Positions 34,240-36,885 of a DNA stretch of 36,885 nt are shown here, in pieces. Each line of letters begins with the position of its first letter. Within the stretch, counting starts at the first letter, position 1. Under the pieces are notes generated by a model. It did not search any database. It was not told the DNA's origin and worked only from the letters and a program-made list of their open reading frames with translations. Source of the DNA: DASPJL01 sp035628645 (GTDB lineage Bacteria; Bacteroidota; Bacteroidia; Cytophagales; Cyclobacteriaceae); contig DASPJL010000171.1 in assembly GCA_035628645.1 (NCBI GenBank), forward strand, positions 1 to 36,885, in the 5' to 3' direction. The translations under genes and the position numbers were made by a program.

Positions 34240-34317
34240 AAATCTTCCTTATTCCTCAGTATATTCGATCCATATAGAAATTATTCACAGCACATGAAAT
34301 AGCCATGATTGTAAATA

Positions 34318-34386
34318 ACCCGAACGAGGATGAATATCTATCACGTATTCCATGTGGCAACTAAAAAAACAAATCTTACACACATG
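34318..34386 (+). repeat. Leader repeat copy B, ending at the DUF1569 start codon
   Basis: Copy B shares GAGGATGAATATC and ATTCCATGTGGCAACT exactly with the AraC leader at 15515-15580. Here the middle segment is 2 nt longer, so an upstream ATG at 34330 is in frame with the DUF1569 gene, which is not the case in copy A. Confidence 0.8.
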
Positions 34387-34836
34387 AAAAATATTTTCAA
34401 ACCGGAAATTACAGAAGAAGTTCTCAACAGAATTAACCAACTAACACCAAATTCAAAACCCTTATGGGGAAAGATGACTGTTTCACAAATGCTTGCGCAC
34501 TGCAATGTTACCTATGAGCTGGTTTATGACAACAAACATAAAAAACCGAACGCATTGCTGAAATTGATTCTTAAAGCATTTGTAAAGAACGCAGTAGTGA
34601 GTGAAAAGCCATACAAGCACAACAGTCAAACCGCTCCGGTATTTTTAGTAAAAGATGACAAAGACTTCGATACGGAAAAGAAACGCTTAAACGATTATTT
34701 ACTTAGAACACAACAATTGGGAGAAGCTTATTTTGATAATAAAGAATCACACTCATTCGGAAAACTGAATAAAACCGAATGGAACAATATGTTCTACAAA
34801 CATTTAGACCATCATTTAAGACAGTTTGGTGTGTAA
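34384..34836 (+). CDS. DUF1569 (DinB-like) family protein
   Basis: About 150 residues from the ATG at 34384 (MKNIFKPEITEEVLNRINQL), the usual start in this family. A longer version from an in-frame ATG at 34330 would add 18 residues encoded by the repeated leader and is less likely. The DinB-like metal site is suggested by the His of MLAHCNVTYE and the C-terminal HLDHHLRQFG. Cytoplasmic, function unknown. It is located between an exported protein gene and an AraC gene. Confidence 0.85.
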   Translation: MKNIFKPEITEEVLNRINQLTPNSKPLWGKMTVSQMLAHCNVTYELVYDNKHKKPNALLKLILKAFVKNAVVSEKPYKHNSQTAPVFLVKDDKDFDTEKKRLNDYLLRTQQLGEAYFDNKESHSFGKLNKTEWNNMFYKHLDHHLRQFGV

Positions 34837-34937
34837 TTCCTATAGATTGCCGGTCTTCCTGTTCACAAATCATCGAGTTGATAGGCACTCGTACTTTCCC
34901 TTTAGAGGTCTAAATTCTTCTTTTTACTTTTACGGTA

Positions 34938-36143
34938 ATGGATATCGGAGTTGTAAAGCTTGTTTTAGTGGCAGGTGCATTTCAAGGAATAATACTCAGT
35001 TTTTTATTGTTCACGCGCACTGTAAACAAGCATGCTAACAGAATCCTTTCTGTATTGCTTGTTTTGTTGTCTGTTCATATAATGCTGGTAGCTTTTGACG
35101 AACAGGCCTTCTTTATGAAATTTCCTCATCTGAGCCACGTTTCCTGGCTTATCCCGACTTTAATGGGACCGCTTATTTTAATTTATGTCCAAAGGATTAC
35201 ATTAGCCACGCCCCACTTCCGGAAAACAGAACTGCTATATTTTATTCCTTTTGTTATATGGTTAATCTGCCTACTGCCTTATTTTATGAAACCGGCAGAA
35301 TTTAAGAGGGAATATCTTAATGATTATGCCGCTTCGATAAAAGATGATTTTGGATCACTGAATGAGATACTGAATTACGTTCTGCTTTTATTCTTCGGTC
35401 TTTCGATATTCGTGTATCACCAGCACAAAAGAAGGATAGTCGAATTTTATTCGAACATCAGTAAAGTGAGACTTAAATGGTTGGGTCAATTTCTTTACCT
35501 TGCCTTTATCGTCCTGATTGTATCCATTTTCGGTTTTTATGGAAGAAAGTATGAAATACCTTTACTTAAGGAATTATACCCCTATCATTTTGTAAGTGTT
35601 GTTTTCCTTATATACTGGACTGGCTACAAGGCTTTTGCACAACCTGAAATATTTGGAAGAAAAGCAGAATATGAAGAAGCGATTACTTCTGCTCAAAAGG
35701 AAGAATCCATTAATGTAGAAATAAATACAAGTGAGGAAAAGAATGACCTTGCTCAGTCTACAACACAAAGGTCCGGCATGGACCTGGGGAAAAGACTAAA
35801 AATGGCAGAAGAACTCGAAAGGTTAATGATACAGGAGAAACTTTTTCTAAACAGTGAACTTACCATTCAGGATCTTACCGAAAAGTTGGATACCAGCAGA
35901 CAATATATTTCCGAAATCCTGAATGGACAACTCGGTAAAAACTTTTATGATTTTATAAATGATTACCGGATTGAAGAATTTAAAAGAAAGGTTGTGAACC
36001 CCAAAAAACAAAATCTCACGTTGCTCTCACTTGCACTTGAATCAGGTTTTAATTCAAAAGCAACCTTTAACGCAGTATTTAAGAAAAAAACGGGCTCCAC
36101 TCCTTCTGAGTATTTCAAGCTTGTAAAGTCTACAATTAACTAA
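34938..36143 (+). CDS. Membrane-anchored AraC family regulator
   Basis: 401 residues. The N-terminal ~235 residues hold about seven hydrophobic segments (for example VKLVLVAGAFQGIILSFLLF and FIPFVIWLICLLPYF). They are followed by a charged linker. The C-terminal AraC helix-turn-helix contains LTIQDLTEKLDTSRQYISEI and LLSLALESGFNSKATFNAVF. This fusion of a 7TM-like sensor with a DNA-binding domain is common in Bacteroidota and should sense a membrane or periplasmic signal. The S41-like gene downstream on the same strand may be a target. Confidence 0.92.
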   Translation: MDIGVVKLVLVAGAFQGIILSFLLFTRTVNKHANRILSVLLVLLSVHIMLVAFDEQAFFMKFPHLSHVSWLIPTLMGPLILIYVQRITLATPHFRKTELLYFIPFVIWLICLLPYFMKPAEFKREYLNDYAASIKDDFGSLNEILNYVLLLFFGLSIFVYHQHKRRIVEFYSNISKVRLKWLGQFLYLAFIVLIVSIFGFYGRKYEIPLLKELYPYHFVSVVFLIYWTGYKAFAQPEIFGRKAEYEEAITSAQKEESINVEINTSEEKNDLAQSTTQRSGMDLGKRLKMAEELERLMIQEKLFLNSELTIQDLTEKLDTSRQYISEILNGQLGKNFYDFINDYRIEEFKRKVVNPKKQNLTLLSLALESGFNSKATFNAVFKKKTGSTPSEYFKLVKSTIN

Positions 36144-36175
36144 AGTCTGAATCTGTCAATTTTATAAAAAAAGAG

Positions 36176-36197
36176 GTCCGAAATGATCAATTCGGAC
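36176..36197. repeat. Hairpin after the AraC gene
   Basis: GTCCGAA (36176-36182) pairs with TTCGGAC (36191-36197). It lies 32 bp after the AraC stop and 55 bp before the next gene. No U-tract follows, so it is a hairpin of unclear role, possibly a weak terminator or leader structure. Confidence 0.4.
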
Positions 36198-36252
36198 GAT
36201 TAAATATCAATAATATCTGAGGTTTGCGAGAGAAATGAACTCAGAAACAAAT

Positions 36253-36885
36253 ATGAAAACAATTGAATTTTCTTTGAAAACATTATTACCAGTTTTAATT
36301 ACTTTAGCCATTACATTAAATTGTATAGGGCAAAGCCTTTCTCCTCAACAATTACAGAGCGACTTTGCTACATTTAAAACTGCCTTAAAAGAAATCCATC
36401 CGGGAATGTACAGGTACACTTCAGAAAAAACCTATGATTCCTTATATGCCTGTATTGAAAAGGAACTTGAAATGCCGATGACGAGGCAGGAGTTTTACAT
36501 TAAATTAAATCCTGTAATAGCGGCACTTCATTGCGGACATACAAAATGGATGGCAGATGGAAAACCAGAGCCCTACCCTTTCCAAGACAAAGGTTTGTTC
36601 CCTCTCAAGCTTTATTTTATTGGGGAAAGAGCTTGGATCGAGGATAGTTTTGATTCTGAAGTGCCAAAAGGTGCGGAAATAGTAAGCATCAATGGAACAA
36701 GTATATCCCAAATCATCAATCGGCTTTTGCCTAATCTCACCTTTGCTGATGGAAATACTATAAATGGAAAATACGAAGATCTGAACAAGAACTTCCCTGG
36801 ATTTTACTCAACTTTTATAGGAACGGCTGATTCTTATGAAATTCAATATATGGCTAATACCGGGGAAACTACTGTAACATTACCT
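36253..36885 (+). CDS. S41-type (tail-specific protease-like) peptidase, 3' truncated
   Basis: The frame runs off the end of the window; 211 codons are visible from the ATG at 36253 (an earlier in-frame ATG lies at 36235). A signal peptide (LKTLLPVLITLAITLNCIGQ) leads into the N-terminal helical domain common to exported S41 peptidases (FATFKTALKEIHPGMYRYTS, then YDSLYACIEKELEM). A PDZ-like region then contains VPKGAEIVSINGTSISQII. The catalytic serine and lysine lie beyond the window. Such proteins process or degrade periplasmic proteins. It follows the membrane AraC regulator. Confidence 0.8.
   Translation, partial: MKTIEFSLKTLLPVLITLAITLNCIGQSLSPQQLQSDFATFKTALKEIHPGMYRYTSEKTYDSLYACIEKELEMPMTRQEFYIKLNPVIAALHCGHTKWMADGKPEPYPFQDKGLFPLKLYFIGERAWIEDSFDSEVPKGAEIVSINGTSISQIINRLLPNLTFADGNTINGKYEDLNKNFPGFYSTFIGTADSYEIQYMANTGETTVTLP

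Noticed and set aside
1..36885. CRISPR array, tRNA or rRNA
   Set aside because: No regularly spaced identical repeats of CRISPR length and no tRNA or rRNA-like sequence was recognised on either strand.

Overview
The window looks like chromosomal DNA from a member of the Bacteroidota. The evidence is AT-rich intergenic DNA, few Shine-Dalgarno sequences, several TAnnTTTG-type -7 boxes, two proteins ending in type IX secretion (T9SS) sorting domains, many short lipoproteins and AraC regulators, and protein families typical of environmental Cytophagia/Chitinophagia-like bacteria. The exact lineage cannot be fixed from this sequence alone. Layout: (1) 1-7125 is a tightly packed five-gene operon: the end of a SWIM zinc-finger protein, a DUF5691 protein, a MoxR-type AAA+ ATPase, a DUF5682 protein and a von Willebrand factor A (VWA) protein. 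The gene set is recurrent but poorly understood; it is the best candidate here for an uncharacterised multi-protein system. (2) 7482-9516 holds an exported DinB-like protein, an AHSA1/SRPBCC protein and a RibD/DHFR-fold reductase. (3) 9824-15337 (minus strand) is a sugar-catabolic operon: a Gfo/Idh/MocA oxidoreductase, a TIM-barrel sugar isomerase/epimerase and a 1163-residue lipoprotein joining ThuA-like, PVC-type propeller, HEAT, jelly-roll and cupredoxin parts. A divergent AraC regulator at 15578 is the likely controller. (4) 16614-18809 is a secreted GH64 beta-1,3-glucanase with beta-gamma-crystallin, CBM6 and T9SS domains, followed by a 1.1 kb gene-poor stretch and a metallophosphoesterase. 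(5) 21460-24600 holds a T9SS-exported SBBP-repeat propeller protein and an IS110-family element. The non-coding left end of the element can fold like a bridge RNA, and its candidate target loop shares two 8-mers with the adjoining flank. (6) 24614-30816 is a mixed accessory region: small lipoprotein, membrane cupin plus DUF1772-like pair, AraC regulator, DUF7793-like protein, zinc-free quinone oxidoreductase, large lipoprotein and a 56-residue coiled-coil ORF with its own terminator. (7) 31037-36885 holds a GH2-like exo-enzyme, a run of small accessory genes (DUF6157, a frameshifted DUF1801 gene, an exported unknown, DUF1569), a membrane-anchored AraC regulator and the start of an S41-type peptidase. 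A roughly 66-bp leader sequence occurs twice, ending at the start codons of two unrelated genes (AraC at 15578 and DUF1569 at 34384). No rRNA, tRNA or CRISPR array was seen.
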